A stretch of DNA of 64,000 bases, taken from Acinetobacter boissieri. Its GTDB lineage: Bacteria; Pseudomonadota; Gammaproteobacteria; Pseudomonadales; Moraxellaceae. Below are positions 46,684 through 58,045 of this stretch, one piece after another. Made by a program: the position numbers and the translations under genes. The stretch's first letter is position 1; each line of letters opens with the position of its first letter. The stretch is taken from the NCBI RefSeq assembly GCF_900096955.1, contig NZ_FMYL01000004.1:62001-126000 (forward strand). The letters run 5' to 3'. Below the pieces are notes generated by a model that saw only the letters and a list, made by a program, of their open reading frames with translations, made no database searches and was not told where the DNA came from.

Positions 46684-47538
46684 ATGTCGATTACAACAAT
46701 TATTAGTATCGCTTTTTTAATTTTTGTCGCAGTGACGATTTTAAAAGGAGTACGCATCGTACCCCAAGGCTATAAATGGATTGTGCAACGACTTGGAAAA
46801 TACCACACCACATTAAACCCAGGTTTAAGTATTATTATTCCTTACATCGATGAAGTTGCATACAAAATCACTACTAAAGACATTTTGCTTGATATTCCAT
46901 CACAAGAAGTTATTACTAAAGACAATGCTGTGCTTCTGATGAATGCCGTGGCTTATATTAATTTATCTGTACCAGAAAAAGCAGTATATGGTATTGAAAA
47001 CTTTAATTGGGCGATTCAAAACCTTGTACAGACAACGCTACGTTCAATTGTGGGTGAAATGGACTTAGACGATGCACTTTCATCAAGAGATCATATTAAA
47101 GCAAAACTTAAAGCGGCCATTGCAGATGACATTTCCGATTGGGGCATTACACTTAAAACAGTAGAAATTCAAGATATTCAACCCTCACCTACCATGCAAG
47201 CGGCTATGGAAGCACAGGCTGCTGCAGAGCGTCAACGACGCGCGACAGTAACTAAAGCAGATGGTGAAAAACAAGCTGCTATTTTGGAAGCAGATGGCCG
47301 TTTAGAAGCATCAAGACGAGATGCTGAAGCTCAAATTGTACTGGCTGAGTCATCACAGCAAGCCATTAGCCTCGTTACAAGCGCTGTAGGCGACAAGGAA
47401 ATTCCTGTCGCATACTTACTAGGTGAGCAGTACGTAAAAGCCATGCAAGATATGGCTAAATCAAACAATGCAAAAACAGTTGTATTACCTGCAGATATAC
47501 TCAGTACCATTCGTGGCATTATGGGACGCAAACTCTAA
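46684..47538 (+). CDS. SPFH/band-7 membrane protein QmcA-like
   Basis: A 284-residue stomatin/flotillin-type protein with an N-terminal membrane anchor (4-22). The SPFH domain starts at IVPQGYKWIVQRLGKY and contains LDDALSSRD and the TLKTVEIQDIQPS motif. A coiled coil follows (about 190-235, MEAQAAAERQRRATVTKADG). The conserved C-terminal VLPADI element is present. In E. coli QmcA works near FtsH. A convergent stop lies 7 nt from ispA. Confidence 0.88.
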   Translation: MSITTIISIAFLIFVAVTILKGVRIVPQGYKWIVQRLGKYHTTLNPGLSIIIPYIDEVAYKITTKDILLDIPSQEVITKDNAVLLMNAVAYINLSVPEKAVYGIENFNWAIQNLVQTTLRSIVGEMDLDDALSSRDHIKAKLKAAIADDISDWGITLKTVEIQDIQPSPTMQAAMEAQAAAERQRRATVTKADGEKQAAILEADGRLEASRRDAEAQIVLAESSQQAISLVTSAVGDKEIPVAYLLGEQYVKAMQDMAKSNNAKTVVLPADILSTIRGIMGRKL

Positions 47539-47545
47539 CTTAGTT

Positions 47546-48460
47546 TTAGTTTTGGCGTTGCCATAAAAACTGTGTAATGGCATGCAAATCTTGTGCACCA
47601 TTCCCAAAAATTTCAAGAGCGCTCAATGCTTGCTTATGCAATTGATTTGCATAAGCTTGTGCTTGACTAAGCCCCATTAAAGCAGGATAAGTTGACTTTT
47701 CAACTTGCACATCTTTACCTGCAGTTTTACCAAGCACAGCCGTTTCAGAAGTAATATCTAAAATATCATCTTGCACCTGAAATGCTAGACCAATCGCTTG
47801 AGCAAAGGTCTTTAAAGCCAACATTTGCTGGCTAGATGATTCTAGTTGAGTTACAGCACTCATTTCTACAGCGGCCTGTATGAGTGCACCTGTTTTGTTT
47901 TTATGTATTTTTTCCAACATTTGTTGATTTATTCGCATGCCTTCCGCCTGCAAGTCAAGCACCTGACCAGACACCATGGCTGAACTGGCTTTTGCCAAAA
48001 GACAAACCTGCTTTAAAGCAACAGTTGGGCTTAACTCATTGAATTCTTCATCAAAAATTTGGCTACTCAATACTTCATAAGCCATGGACTGTAGAACATC
48101 TCCTGCCAGTAATGCAGTGTCTTCACCAAAAGCAACATGACATGTTGGTTGCCCTCGTCTTAAATCATCATCGTCCATACATGGTAAGTCATCATGTACC
48201 AATGAGTAACAATGTATCAGCTCCACTGCAACAGCAGCACGGCGCACAGCAGGCCATGAGCTCTTTGATGTAGTGATTTTTGCCACTGCATAACACAAAG
48301 CAGGTCGAATACGTTTCCCACCCAACATGACACTATGGTGTACTGCACTTTTTAGCGGCTCAGGTAGCTCAAATAAATGAAGTACCTGCTCTAAATCACG
48401 TTGAATTTGTTGTTGCGCAGTATTTAAGACATCTACAACGTTTGGCATAGATATTGACAC
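47546..48460 (-). CDS. ispA: farnesyl diphosphate synthase IspA
   Basis: IspA joins isopentenyl diphosphate to dimethylallyl and geranyl diphosphate to make farnesyl diphosphate, the precursor of undecaprenol and quinone chains. The 304-residue protein has the FARM DDLPCMDDDDLRRG, including the two-residue insertion typical of bacterial FPP synthases. It also has the second motif DDILDITSETAVLGK and GGKRIRP near residue 48. The downstream neighbour on the left is the qmcA-like gene, convergent and 7 nt away. No dxs follows, unlike in E. coli. Confidence 0.95.
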   Translation of the reverse strand: MSISMPNVVDVLNTAQQQIQRDLEQVLHLFELPEPLKSAVHHSVMLGGKRIRPALCYAVAKITTSKSSWPAVRRAAVAVELIHCYSLVHDDLPCMDDDDLRRGQPTCHVAFGEDTALLAGDVLQSMAYEVLSSQIFDEEFNELSPTVALKQVCLLAKASSAMVSGQVLDLQAEGMRINQQMLEKIHKNKTGALIQAAVEMSAVTQLESSSQQMLALKTFAQAIGLAFQVQDDILDITSETAVLGKTAGKDVQVEKSTYPALMGLSQAQAYANQLHKQALSALEIFGNGAQDLHAITQFLWQRQN

Positions 48461-48483
48461 AATCGCCTCGAATAATATTTAGA

Positions 48484-48834
48484 TTAAGCTTTTTTAACAA
48501 ACTCTGATTTGAGCTTCATTGCTCCAATCGCTGGAATTTTACAGTCAATATTATGCCCATCTGATGCGCCATGTACCAATCTAACTTTCACTTTTGTACC
48601 TACTTTTACCACAGAAGATGATCCTTTAATTTTAAGATATTTAATCACGGTCACAAAATCACCATCTTCAAGAACTTGACCATTACTATCAACAATTACT
48701 TCCGTATGTTCATCAGTTAACTGATTTTGCTCACCCTCTTTCCACTCAAAAGCACATTCAGGACATACAATTAAGTCACCATCTTGGTAGGTATATTCAG
48801 ATTTACATTGGATACATGCAGGTAAGGTCATCAC
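48484..48834 (-). CDS. yjdM: YjdM (PhnA-like) zinc-ribbon protein
   Basis: A 116-residue protein with an N-terminal zinc ribbon ([10 protein letters not shown] and CPECAFEW) and a C-terminal SH3-like domain with the conserved [17 protein letters not shown] and [22 protein letters not shown]. The family was once called PhnA and linked to alkylphosphonate use, which is not supported. GTG 48834 and ATG 48831 are adjacent possible starts and no SD stands out. It lies 23 nt before ispA on the same strand. Confidence 0.9.
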   Translation of the reverse strand: MMTLPACIQCKSEYTYQDGDLIVCPECAFEWKEGEQNQLTDEHTEVIVDSNGQVLEDGDFVTVIKYLKIKGSSSVVKVGTKVKVRLVHGASDGHNIDCKIPAIGAMKLKSEFVKKA

Positions 48835-49051
48835 GTAAGTGCTCAGTCATAAAACTGCATTATCACGCTTCTTGTTATTTTTTTCAAAAAAATATACTTG
48901 ATTACGTCTAAAAATTATCTTAATTTGCCATAAAGCGCACATTTTATACACTTACAGCGATTATCTATAGCTAAAACGATATAACGTTATATTTGGTCTA
49001 TGATCTTGCATCGCTTAGAATAGCTTTTTTGTCGCAACAAGTTGTATTATC

Positions 49052-50407
49052 GTGAGTCATAACAGTAGTAACACACTACAACGTGGTTTAAAAAATCGGC
49101 ATATTCAGCTGATTGCAATGGGCGGTGCTATTGGTACAGGACTGTTTCTTGGTTCCGCTTCAGTGATTCAATCTGCAGGCCCATCTATTATTTTAGGCTA
49201 TGCCATTGGTGGATTTATTGCCTTCTTAATCTTACGTCACTTGGGAGAAATGATTACCCATGAGCCTGTTGCTGGCTCTTTTAGTCATTTTGCCGACCAA
49301 TATTGGGGACGTTTTGCAGGTTTTCTTACGGGTTGGAACTATTGGATTTTATATATTTTAGTTGCTATGAGTGAGCTTACTGCCATTGCTAAATATATAA
49401 ATTATTGGTGGCCTCATATGCCTGCATGGGGATCTGCACTCTTTTTCTTTATAATTGTAACGCTTATAAATACCTTTAATGTGAAGTTTTATGGTGAAGC
49501 TGAGTTTTGGCTGTCTTTAATTAAAGTAGTCGCTGTCATTTCTATGATTGGATTCGGAATATATTTACTCGTTACCGCTCCATCAAATTCAATATCTCAA
49601 TTTTCTAACCTTTGGGTGCATGGTGGATTTTTCCCAAATGGTTTTGATGGCTTATTTTATATGCTCGCTATTATTATGTTCGCTTTTGGTGGCATAGAAC
49701 TGGTGGGTATGGCCGCAGCTGAAACAGATCATCCAGAAAAAACGATTCCTCAAGCCATTAACCAAGTTGTTTTTCGAATTCTCATTTTTTATGTGGGTGC
49801 ATTAGTTGTTTTACTGTCTTTAGTTCCTTGGAATCAATTAAAGTTTGGTAGCTTAGAACAAAGCCCTTTTGTAATGATTTTTAGTCAGTTAGGCATTGGC
49901 TGGGCAGCACACTTATTAAATTTTATTATTTTAACAGCAGCATTGTCTGTTTATAACAGCGGTATGTATGCCAATAGTCGTATGTTATTTAGCCTTGCCA
50001 AACAAGGCAATGCGCCAAAGGTATTTACAAAAGTTAATAAACAAGGCGTACCAATGCCTGCCACTTTATTTTCAGCTGCTCTGATTTTTAGCTGTGTTAT
50101 TTTAAACTATGTGATGCCAGAAGGTGCATTAAGTCATTTAATTTACATTGTCGTCGGCGCATTGGTCCTCAACTGGGCGATGATTAGTTTAACTCATTTA
50201 AAATTTAGACAGCATCTGAAAAAACAAGGCGTAAAAACTACATACCCCGCCTGCTTTTACCCGATCAGCAACTATATTGTGTTGGCATTTATTGTCACTA
50301 TCTTATTTATTATGTGGTGTAAAGGTTTTAAAGAGTCAGTTATTATTTTACCAGTTTGGATATTCATCATGTTTGTTGTGTACAAAACACTCAACATCAA
50401 AAAGTAA
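49052..50407 (+). CDS. amino acid permease, AAT family
   Basis: A 451-residue, 12-helix transporter of the amino acid transporter (AAT) branch of the APC superfamily. The N-terminal signature LKNRHIQLIAMGGAIGTGLFLGSA is followed by LGEMITHEPVAGSFSHFADQYWG and the helix MFAFGGIELVGMAAAET. Family members carry aromatic or neutral amino acids or GABA; the substrate is not determinable here. The start is GTG 49052 and no strong SD is seen. A terminator follows, and the next gene converges. Confidence 0.85.
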   Translation: MSHNSSNTLQRGLKNRHIQLIAMGGAIGTGLFLGSASVIQSAGPSIILGYAIGGFIAFLILRHLGEMITHEPVAGSFSHFADQYWGRFAGFLTGWNYWILYILVAMSELTAIAKYINYWWPHMPAWGSALFFFIIVTLINTFNVKFYGEAEFWLSLIKVVAVISMIGFGIYLLVTAPSNSISQFSNLWVHGGFFPNGFDGLFYMLAIIMFAFGGIELVGMAAAETDHPEKTIPQAINQVVFRILIFYVGALVVLLSLVPWNQLKFGSLEQSPFVMIFSQLGIGWAAHLLNFIILTAALSVYNSGMYANSRMLFSLAKQGNAPKVFTKVNKQGVPMPATLFSAALIFSCVILNYVMPEGALSHLIYIVVGALVLNWAMISLTHLKFRQHLKKQGVKTTYPACFYPISNYIVLAFIVTILFIMWCKGFKESVIILPVWIFIMFVVYKTLNIKK

Positions 50408-50411
50408 TTAA

Positions 50412-50441
50412 AAAAAAGCGACCCAAGAAGGTCGCTTTTTT
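50412..50441. terminator. bidirectional terminator between permease and sotB
   Basis: Stem GCGACC/GGTCGC with a 6-nt loop, an A run on the left and T run on the right, between two convergent genes. Confidence 0.9.
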
Positions 50442-50450
50442 AATGATTTC

Positions 50451-51653
50451 TTATTGATGTATCAACATAAAATCTTTACGGCGTACCATCAAAATCGCCA
50501 AAATAAGGCCAAATACGCCGAGTACACCACCAACAATACCAACGTACTGTATGCCCATATTTAAACCAACAATACTACCGAGCAAAGCACCACCACCAAT
50601 GCCGACATTATAAAGTCCAGAGTACACAGACATTGCTACATCTGTTGCATCTGAAGCAAGTTGTAATACTTTAGACTGCATCACTAAACCAAAAATCATA
50701 ATCGCAATGCCCCAAAATACAGACATTCCCATAATTCCCCAAACACTAAATGCCAGTGGTAATAATAAGAACATACTTAGAGTAATACCAAAAATTGCAA
50801 TCACTGGAAATGCGCGTGGTAATTTACGGCTTAAACGACTAAATAAAATAGAGCCCAAAATACCCGATCCACCATACACCAATAACAGTGTTGTGGTTTG
50901 ATCTGAAGTAAAGCGTGCAACTTCTGTGGTAAATGGTTCGATATAGCTATACGCAGTGAATTGCGCAATTACAATCACAATCGTAGTAACAAATAACAAT
51001 ACCAATGCAGGACGTTTAAATAATACAGGTAAACTCTTTATAGAGCCTGTATTTTGGCTCGGCAATTCAGGCAGTGTTTTCCACAATACAATTGCTGTAG
51101 CAACAGCAATACCACCCACTAAACCAAAAGTAATACGCCAACCAAAAAGCTCACCAATAATACGACCGAATGGAATACCGAGTACCAAAGCCAGTACAGT
51201 GCCTGTAGAAAGCATACCCAAAGCTTGTATTTCTTTACCTACAGGTGCAACTCGTATGGCCAAAGACGCTGTAATTGACCAAAAAATTGCATGTGCGAAG
51301 GCAATACCTACTCGACTAATGAGTAAAATAATAAAATTAGATGCAATACTTGAAATTAAATGGCTAAATACAAAGAGCACAAATAAGGACAAAAGCAGGC
51401 GTTTACGCTCCATATGACGTGTGACTAACATCATGGGCAATGAGGCTAAAGCCACTACCCAAGCATAAATCGTAATCATAATACCCACATGAGCCGCTTG
51501 CATATCAAAGCTTTTTGCAATATCAGTCAGTAATGCAACTGGCACAAACTCAGTGGTATTAAAAATGAAAGCGGCAAGTGCTAAAGCAATCACACTGACC
51601 CAACTTCCATCAGAGTCTGTTCTCGGGGCAATCGTTTGCGGGGAAATATTCAT
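50451..51653 (-). CDS. sotB: MFS sugar efflux transporter SotB
   Basis: SotB-type transporters export sugars such as arabinose and also some drugs. The 400-residue, 12-helix protein agrees with E. coli SotB in remembered motifs: [71 protein letters not shown] and the C-terminal [20 protein letters not shown]. The substrate here is inferred. The gene is alone and shares a terminator with the permease. Confidence 0.88.
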   Translation of the reverse strand: MNISPQTIAPRTDSDGSWVSVIALALAAFIFNTTEFVPVALLTDIAKSFDMQAAHVGIMITIYAWVVALASLPMMLVTRHMERKRLLLSLFVLFVFSHLISSIASNFIILLISRVGIAFAHAIFWSITASLAIRVAPVGKEIQALGMLSTGTVLALVLGIPFGRIIGELFGWRITFGLVGGIAVATAIVLWKTLPELPSQNTGSIKSLPVLFKRPALVLLFVTTIVIVIAQFTAYSYIEPFTTEVARFTSDQTTTLLLVYGGSGILGSILFSRLSRKLPRAFPVIAIFGITLSMFLLLPLAFSVWGIMGMSVFWGIAIMIFGLVMQSKVLQLASDATDVAMSVYSGLYNVGIGGGALLGSIVGLNMGIQYVGIVGGVLGVFGLILAILMVRRKDFMLIHQ

Positions 51654-52036
51654 AATTTTGGCTTTTATTGATAAAGTATAGAGAGTGGATAAATGTAAAA
51701 CAGCGTATTTTTCTACGGCTTATACTGAGGCAATGAAACAACCTAACAACATGAAACAACAAATGTAGTGGACAGCTCAACAAGCTTTTTCACATTATTT
51801 TATTTTCAATTCATTCATTAGCTATAATTTTACAGACATCATCAACATTGGCAAGATTTACCTACACATTTTGCAACATGATCACGTTACAATCACAACA
51901 TAAAAGTCGCTAAATCAGCTTTAAGTATAAGTATCTATTTAAAAATGCTAATTTAAAACAATAAATTACTTTAATATAGCCATGCTTGTAATTACTGTCT
52001 TTTATTTCGCTCCAAGCCGACAGCCAGGAACAGCAA
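51654..52036. other. divergent intergenic region between sotB and cysH
   Basis: A 383-nt AT-rich gap. A plus-strand TATAAT at 51823-51828 is the clearest -10-like sequence but lacks a good -35 and lies over 200 nt before cysH. No ORF, RNA gene or long repeat was found. Confidence 0.45.
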
Positions 52037-52774
52037 ATGACCACCACAATCCCCTCAATTGACGTAATTGATGCACTTTCACAAGAATATGCAAAGAAAG
52101 ACCCAAGTGAAATTATTGAACTTGCTTTAAATCAAGCAGGTGAAATTGCCATTTCATTTTCAGGTGCTGAAGATGTTGTCCTGATTGATATGGCATATCG
52201 CTTACGTAAACCTTTTCGTGTATTTAGCTTAGATACAGGACGTTTACACCCAGAAACCTATCAATTCTTAGACACTGTACGTAAATTTTATAATATAGAT
52301 ATTGAAATCTGTTTTCCAGAAGCCACTGACGTACACACATTAGTCACTAAAAAAGGCTTTTTTAGCTTTTTTGAAGATGGGCATAAAGAATGTTGCGGTA
52401 TCCGTAAAGTTGCACCTCTTCGAAAGAAACTTGCAACCTTAGATGGTTGGATTACAGGGCAAAGAAAAGACCAAAGTCCAGGCACGCGCACCGATATTCC
52501 TGTGATTCAATCCGATACTGGTTTTTCAGGCATAGATAAGTCACTGATTAAATATAACCCTTTGGCCAACTGGAGTAGCCAAGAAGTATGGAGTTATATC
52601 CGTATGATGGAAATTCCGTATAATCCACTCCACGAAAAAGGCTTTATTTCTATTGGCTGTGAACCATGTACCCGAGCTGTATTACCCAATCAACATGAAC
52701 GTGAAGGACGGTGGTGGTGGGAAGAAGCAACACAAAAAGAATGTGGATTACATATCGGTAATGTTAAAAAATAA
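52037..52774 (+). CDS. cysH: adenylylsulfate (APS) reductase CysH, Fe-S type
   Basis: This enzyme reduces activated sulfate to sulfite with thioredoxin or glutaredoxin. The 245-residue protein has the nucleotide-binding [11 protein letters not shown] and four cysteines in two pairs, Cys119-Cys120 and Cys208/Cys211, that hold a 4Fe-4S cluster. The catalytic cysteine is Cys236 in KECGLH. The presence of both pairs marks the APS-using form rather than the cluster-free PAPS reductase of E. coli. It stands between sotB (divergent) and atfA, without other cys genes nearby; cysG elsewhere in the window supplies siroheme for the next step. Confidence 0.94.
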   Translation: MTTTIPSIDVIDALSQEYAKKDPSEIIELALNQAGEIAISFSGAEDVVLIDMAYRLRKPFRVFSLDTGRLHPETYQFLDTVRKFYNIDIEICFPEATDVHTLVTKKGFFSFFEDGHKECCGIRKVAPLRKKLATLDGWITGQRKDQSPGTRTDIPVIQSDTGFSGIDKSLIKYNPLANWSSQEVWSYIRMMEIPYNPLHEKGFISIGCEPCTRAVLPNQHEREGRWWWEEATQKECGLHIGNVKK

Positions 52775-52874
52775 TCTACCTAGTATGACTTTACGCATCA
52801 ATATACCCTTAACGCTTGGACAATTGGCCATTTGGCTTTAATATCATCACTGAAATGATATAGAGATTTACCAT

Positions 52875-54221
52875 ATGCGTTTACTCCACCCGATTGATCT
52901 CATTTTTCTATCTCTAGAAAAAAGACAGCAACCCATGCATGTGGGTGGATTACTTCTCTTTAAAATTCCAGACAGTGCACCCAGTGATTTCGTACAATCA
53001 CTGGTTGAAGATATTAAGCAATCTAAATGTCAACCTGTTGCACCATTTAATCAAGTACTCCGCGGAATGTCTTGGCGAGCAGATGAAGACTTTGACCTAG
53101 ACCACCATTTTAGACATATCTCTTTACCCCACCCCGCACGTATTAAAGAACTACTGGTTTTTATTTCACAAGAACATAGTGCCTTACTTGATCGGGCTAA
53201 ACCCTTATGGACCTGCACACTCATTGAGGGCATTGAAGGCAATCGCTTTGCACTGTACTTTAAAATGCACCATGCAATTGCAGATGGTATTGCAGGTATG
53301 CGTCTAATGGAAAAAGCTTTTGCTAAAGACCAATATATACACAGCATGATTCCACCTTGGTGTCTAGAGCATAAAAAAGAAAAAGAAAAAACGTCTAAAA
53401 TCAAAAAAATATGGCATACAGTAACCGACTTAAAACAACAGGTTGAAACATCACCACAAATCATTTATCAAGAACTAAAACAAACTTTACATGACCGTAA
53501 AGAAGACCCACACTACGTTACGAGCTTTCAAGCACCAAAATCTATATTTAATCAAAAAATCTCAGCATCAAGACGCTTTGCTGCCCAATCTTTTGCATTA
53601 GCACGGATTCGCAATATTGCAACAGCACTCAATGTCACAGTTAATGATGTCATTTTATCGATTTGCTCAGGTGCATTGCGTAGCTATTTAATTGGTCTTA
53701 ATCAATTGCCTAAAAAACCACTGATTGCGATGGTTCCAGCATCTGTACGCAGTGACCAAACAGATAGTAGCAACCGCATTACGATGATTCTAGCGAATTT
53801 GGCCACAGACTCTAGTGATCGTAAGGAACGTACGCAGATTATTTCTAATAGTGTAAATACTGCAAAAACTCGTTTTAAGCGTATGAATCAAAATCAAATT
53901 TTGGGTTATAGTGCCTTCGTATATGCTGCAGCTGGCATAAATGTTATTTCGGGCTTAAGACCCAAAAAACAGCCATTCAATATTGTGATTTCCAATCTTG
54001 CAGGCCCAAGAGAAGCCTTATATTGGAATGGTGCTAAACTCGAAGAAATCTATCCTGCTTCAGTTATTTTTGATGGTCAAGCACTTAATATTACGTTAAC
54101 CAGCTATTTGGATCAGTTAGAAGTGGGCTTAGTCGCTTGCAGAAAAACTGTACCTAAAATGCAAAGTTTACTTCAATATTTAGAAGATGAAATTCATCAG
54201 TATGAACTATTAATTCAGTGA
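52875..54221 (+). CDS. atfA: wax ester synthase/diacylglycerol acyltransferase AtfA
   Basis: AtfA esterifies long-chain alcohols or diacylglycerol with acyl-CoA, making the storage wax esters and triacylglycerols for which Acinetobacter is known. The 448-residue protein has the catalytic HHAIADG (132-138). It agrees with A. baylyi AtfA in MRxLHPID, FLSLEKRQQPMHVGGL, SSRRFAAQSF-like, NDVILSICSGALR and the C-terminal NIVISNLAGPRE. An AT-rich start follows cysH by about 100 nt. A long terminator ends it. It is the best single indicator of genus in this window. Confidence 0.95.
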   Translation: MRLLHPIDLIFLSLEKRQQPMHVGGLLLFKIPDSAPSDFVQSLVEDIKQSKCQPVAPFNQVLRGMSWRADEDFDLDHHFRHISLPHPARIKELLVFISQEHSALLDRAKPLWTCTLIEGIEGNRFALYFKMHHAIADGIAGMRLMEKAFAKDQYIHSMIPPWCLEHKKEKEKTSKIKKIWHTVTDLKQQVETSPQIIYQELKQTLHDRKEDPHYVTSFQAPKSIFNQKISASRRFAAQSFALARIRNIATALNVTVNDVILSICSGALRSYLIGLNQLPKKPLIAMVPASVRSDQTDSSNRITMILANLATDSSDRKERTQIISNSVNTAKTRFKRMNQNQILGYSAFVYAAAGINVISGLRPKKQPFNIVISNLAGPREALYWNGAKLEEIYPASVIFDGQALNITLTSYLDQLEVGLVACRKTVPKMQSLLQYLEDEIHQYELLIQ

Positions 54222-54227
54222 TCTAAT

Positions 54228-54275
54228 ATGCAATAAAAAAACCGAAAATTTCAAGTTTTCGGTTTTTTATTGCAT
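54228..54275. terminator. long bidirectional terminator between atfA and the ferritin gene
   Basis: A stem of about 20 bp with one bulged A pairs ATGCAAT...CCGAAAA with its complement and has a 7-nt loop. A and T runs lie within the arms, between convergent genes. Confidence 0.9.
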
Positions 54276-54283
54276 ATCAAAAC

Positions 54284-54748
54284 TTACATCAATGATTGAA
54301 TATAGTTTTGTAAACCAATTAATTCAATTAAACGTAGTTGCTTTTCTAACCAGTATGTATGATCTTCTTCAGTATCTGCAAGTTGCTGTCTTAACATATC
54401 ACGTGAAATATAATCGCCTTTTTCTTCACACAACTTAATGCCTTTAGCCAGTTGCTCACGTACATGATACTCAAGCGCTAAATCTGCTTTTAAACACGAG
54501 ACAACATCATGACCAATATCTAGACCATCTCGTGCCATATTAGGCGTACCACCTAGAAAAAGAACTCTGCGAATGATTGCATCTGCATGAGTTGCTTCTT
54601 CTTCCATTTCATGATTAATACGTTCATAAATTGTATTTAGACCCCAATCTTCATACATACGTGAATGGATCAAATACTGATCACGTGCTGCCAACTCACC
54701 GCCAATCAGCATATTCAGATAATCTATAACTTCTGGGTTTCCACGCAT
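54284..54748 (-). CDS. bacterioferritin-family iron storage protein, FtnA-like without heme Met
   Basis: A 154-residue four-helix ferritin subunit that oxidises and stores iron in 24-mers. Ferroxidase ligands are visible: Glu18, Glu51, His54, and DTEEDH near the C terminus (Glu127, His130 equivalents). The residue equivalent to the heme-binding Met52 of E. coli bacterioferritin is Ala52. The sequence follows Pseudomonas aeruginosa FtnA (formerly BfrA) closely in [12 protein letters not shown] and [10 protein letters not shown] start at ATG 54748, with GAGGAG 7 nt upstream; an earlier in-frame ATG contains that SD. No bacterioferritin-associated ferredoxin lies nearby. Confidence 0.88.
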   Translation of the reverse strand: MRGNPEVIDYLNMLIGGELAARDQYLIHSRMYEDWGLNTIYERINHEMEEEATHADAIIRRVLFLGGTPNMARDGLDIGHDVVSCLKADLALEYHVREQLAKGIKLCEEKGDYISRDMLRQQLADTEEDHTYWLEKQLRLIELIGLQNYIQSLM

Positions 54749-54897
54749 GCTATTACTCCTCATTCAATAATCACCATTATGCGGACATTCAACAGGGATT
54801 GCAAAAGCAAAAATTAACTAAACTACTGATTTATATAAAATTAAAATGAGAAGCATACGCATTTACAAAAAATAAAAAGTAATTTATTATTAAAAAA

Positions 54898-54937
54898 TAA
54901 CTGTTTAAACCAAATACAACTTCGATTTAAACAGTTA
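54898..54937 (-). terminator. terminator after ligA
   Basis: 12-bp inverted repeat arms (54898-54909 and 54926-54937) with a 16-nt loop. On the minus strand a T-rich run follows, which fits the end of the ligA transcript. Confidence 0.65.
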
Positions 54938-55002
54938 GAGTATCAAAATATGCCATATATATTTTTGTAACTAAAAAGAATAGCTATTATTTCCATTTCA
55001 AA

Positions 55003-57051
<2,049 letters not shown>

Positions 57052-57064
57052 TTACTCACCATGT

Positions 57065-57089
57065 AAAAAGGTGGAATATTTTCCACCTT
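57065..57089 (-). terminator. terminator after zipA
   Basis: Stem AAGGTGGAA/TTCCACCTT with a TATT loop is followed on the minus strand by a T run, 35 nt after the zipA stop. Confidence 0.85.
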
Positions 57090-57123
57090 AAACAATAAAC
57101 CTATATACATCATCAGATTAACT

Positions 57124-58041
57124 TTATTTGAAGTCAATCACTTGATGGCGTAAATAATCTTTCATCTGTGGCGATAATTCAACATTATTTTCGTCAAATA
57201 CTTTACCACCAAGATCACGAGCAATTAGCCCTGCAATACTTGCCATCATATCAAAACCTTGCTGTGCATGGGGATGTGGTAAGGCCAAAAAGAATGCTAA
57301 ACCATGTATTTGTTCAGTAGATAGGCTTTCTAAATCAAATCCAACTGGACCTTCTTCAGTAATACGCAATACTGAAAACATCAGTGAGCTTGGTATGTCT
57401 GTCTGTTCATGGCGATGAAAACAAGACATTTCGCCAAAACGTAGTCCATATTTTAACAATGCTTTTAATGCTTTTTCACCTGACAGCACATGCTGATGCG
57501 TTGAATATACGTTTAAGGCAATAATTTCTTTAGCAGTCGCTAAAGCACTTTCATCGTCAAAGCGTTGTTGCTCATGTAAATGCTGATCTAAGATTGTACT
57601 GTCATCTTCAAATGCTTGAATCTGTGCTTTTTCCATATGTGGATTGAGTTTGTATTCAACCTCTTTTGTTTGCTCTAATGCTTTTTTATCTTCAACCAAC
57701 GGCTGTTTATGTTCAGATGCTGTTTCAGTTTGAGCTTCGCTATTTTTTTCAGTATCTACTTTTTCGCTATGCTCTTGCACAAGAGGTGCTTCTTTTTCAG
57801 TTTGCACTGCATCTGTTGTCTTTTCACTGTCTACGTTGGGTACTGTGTTTTGCACAACAGGTTCAGCATCTAGTTTTTGACGAACAAATCTAGGCAATAC
57901 AGGTTGGTTACTTTCAGCATTAATTTGTAGTTCACCATCAAGCGATGGCTCATCTACTTTTGGTTTTCTTAACATTAAATATAAAGCAAAAATAATGATT
58001 AAAACGGCAATCACAATGCCAATAACTGTATTTTGTTCCAT
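57124..58041 (-). CDS. zipA: cell division protein ZipA
   Basis: ZipA anchors the FtsZ ring to the inner membrane. The 305-residue protein has an N-terminal membrane helix (about 6-23) followed by a long charged, acidic linker (residues about 35-135, rich in Glu, Lys, Gln). The C-terminal FtsZ-binding domain (about 165-305) includes IIALNVYSTHQHVLSGEKAL and GLAFFLALPHPHAQQGFDMM. I start at ATG 58041, four bases after the smc stop; a longer frame begins at a TTG inside smc. The smc-zipA-ligA order is typical of Pseudomonadales. Confidence 0.93.
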   Translation of the reverse strand: MEQNTVIGIVIAVLIIIFALYLMLRKPKVDEPSLDGELQINAESNQPVLPRFVRQKLDAEPVVQNTVPNVDSEKTTDAVQTEKEAPLVQEHSEKVDTEKNSEAQTETASEHKQPLVEDKKALEQTKEVEYKLNPHMEKAQIQAFEDDSTILDQHLHEQQRFDDESALATAKEIIALNVYSTHQHVLSGEKALKALLKYGLRFGEMSCFHRHEQTDIPSSLMFSVLRITEEGPVGFDLESLSTEQIHGLAFFLALPHPHAQQGFDMMASIAGLIARDLGGKVFDENNVELSPQMKDYLRHQVIDFK

Positions 58042-58045
58042 GTTC

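Noticed and set aside
50956-51417. 153-codon open frame opposite sotB
   Set aside because: Antisense to the membrane protein gene, with the composition expected from reversing hydrophobic codons; no start signal.
54749-54840. Fur box upstream of the ferritin gene
   Set aside because: A partial match (ATAATG...ATTATTG) is visible, but arms do not align to the 19-base consensus well enough to report.
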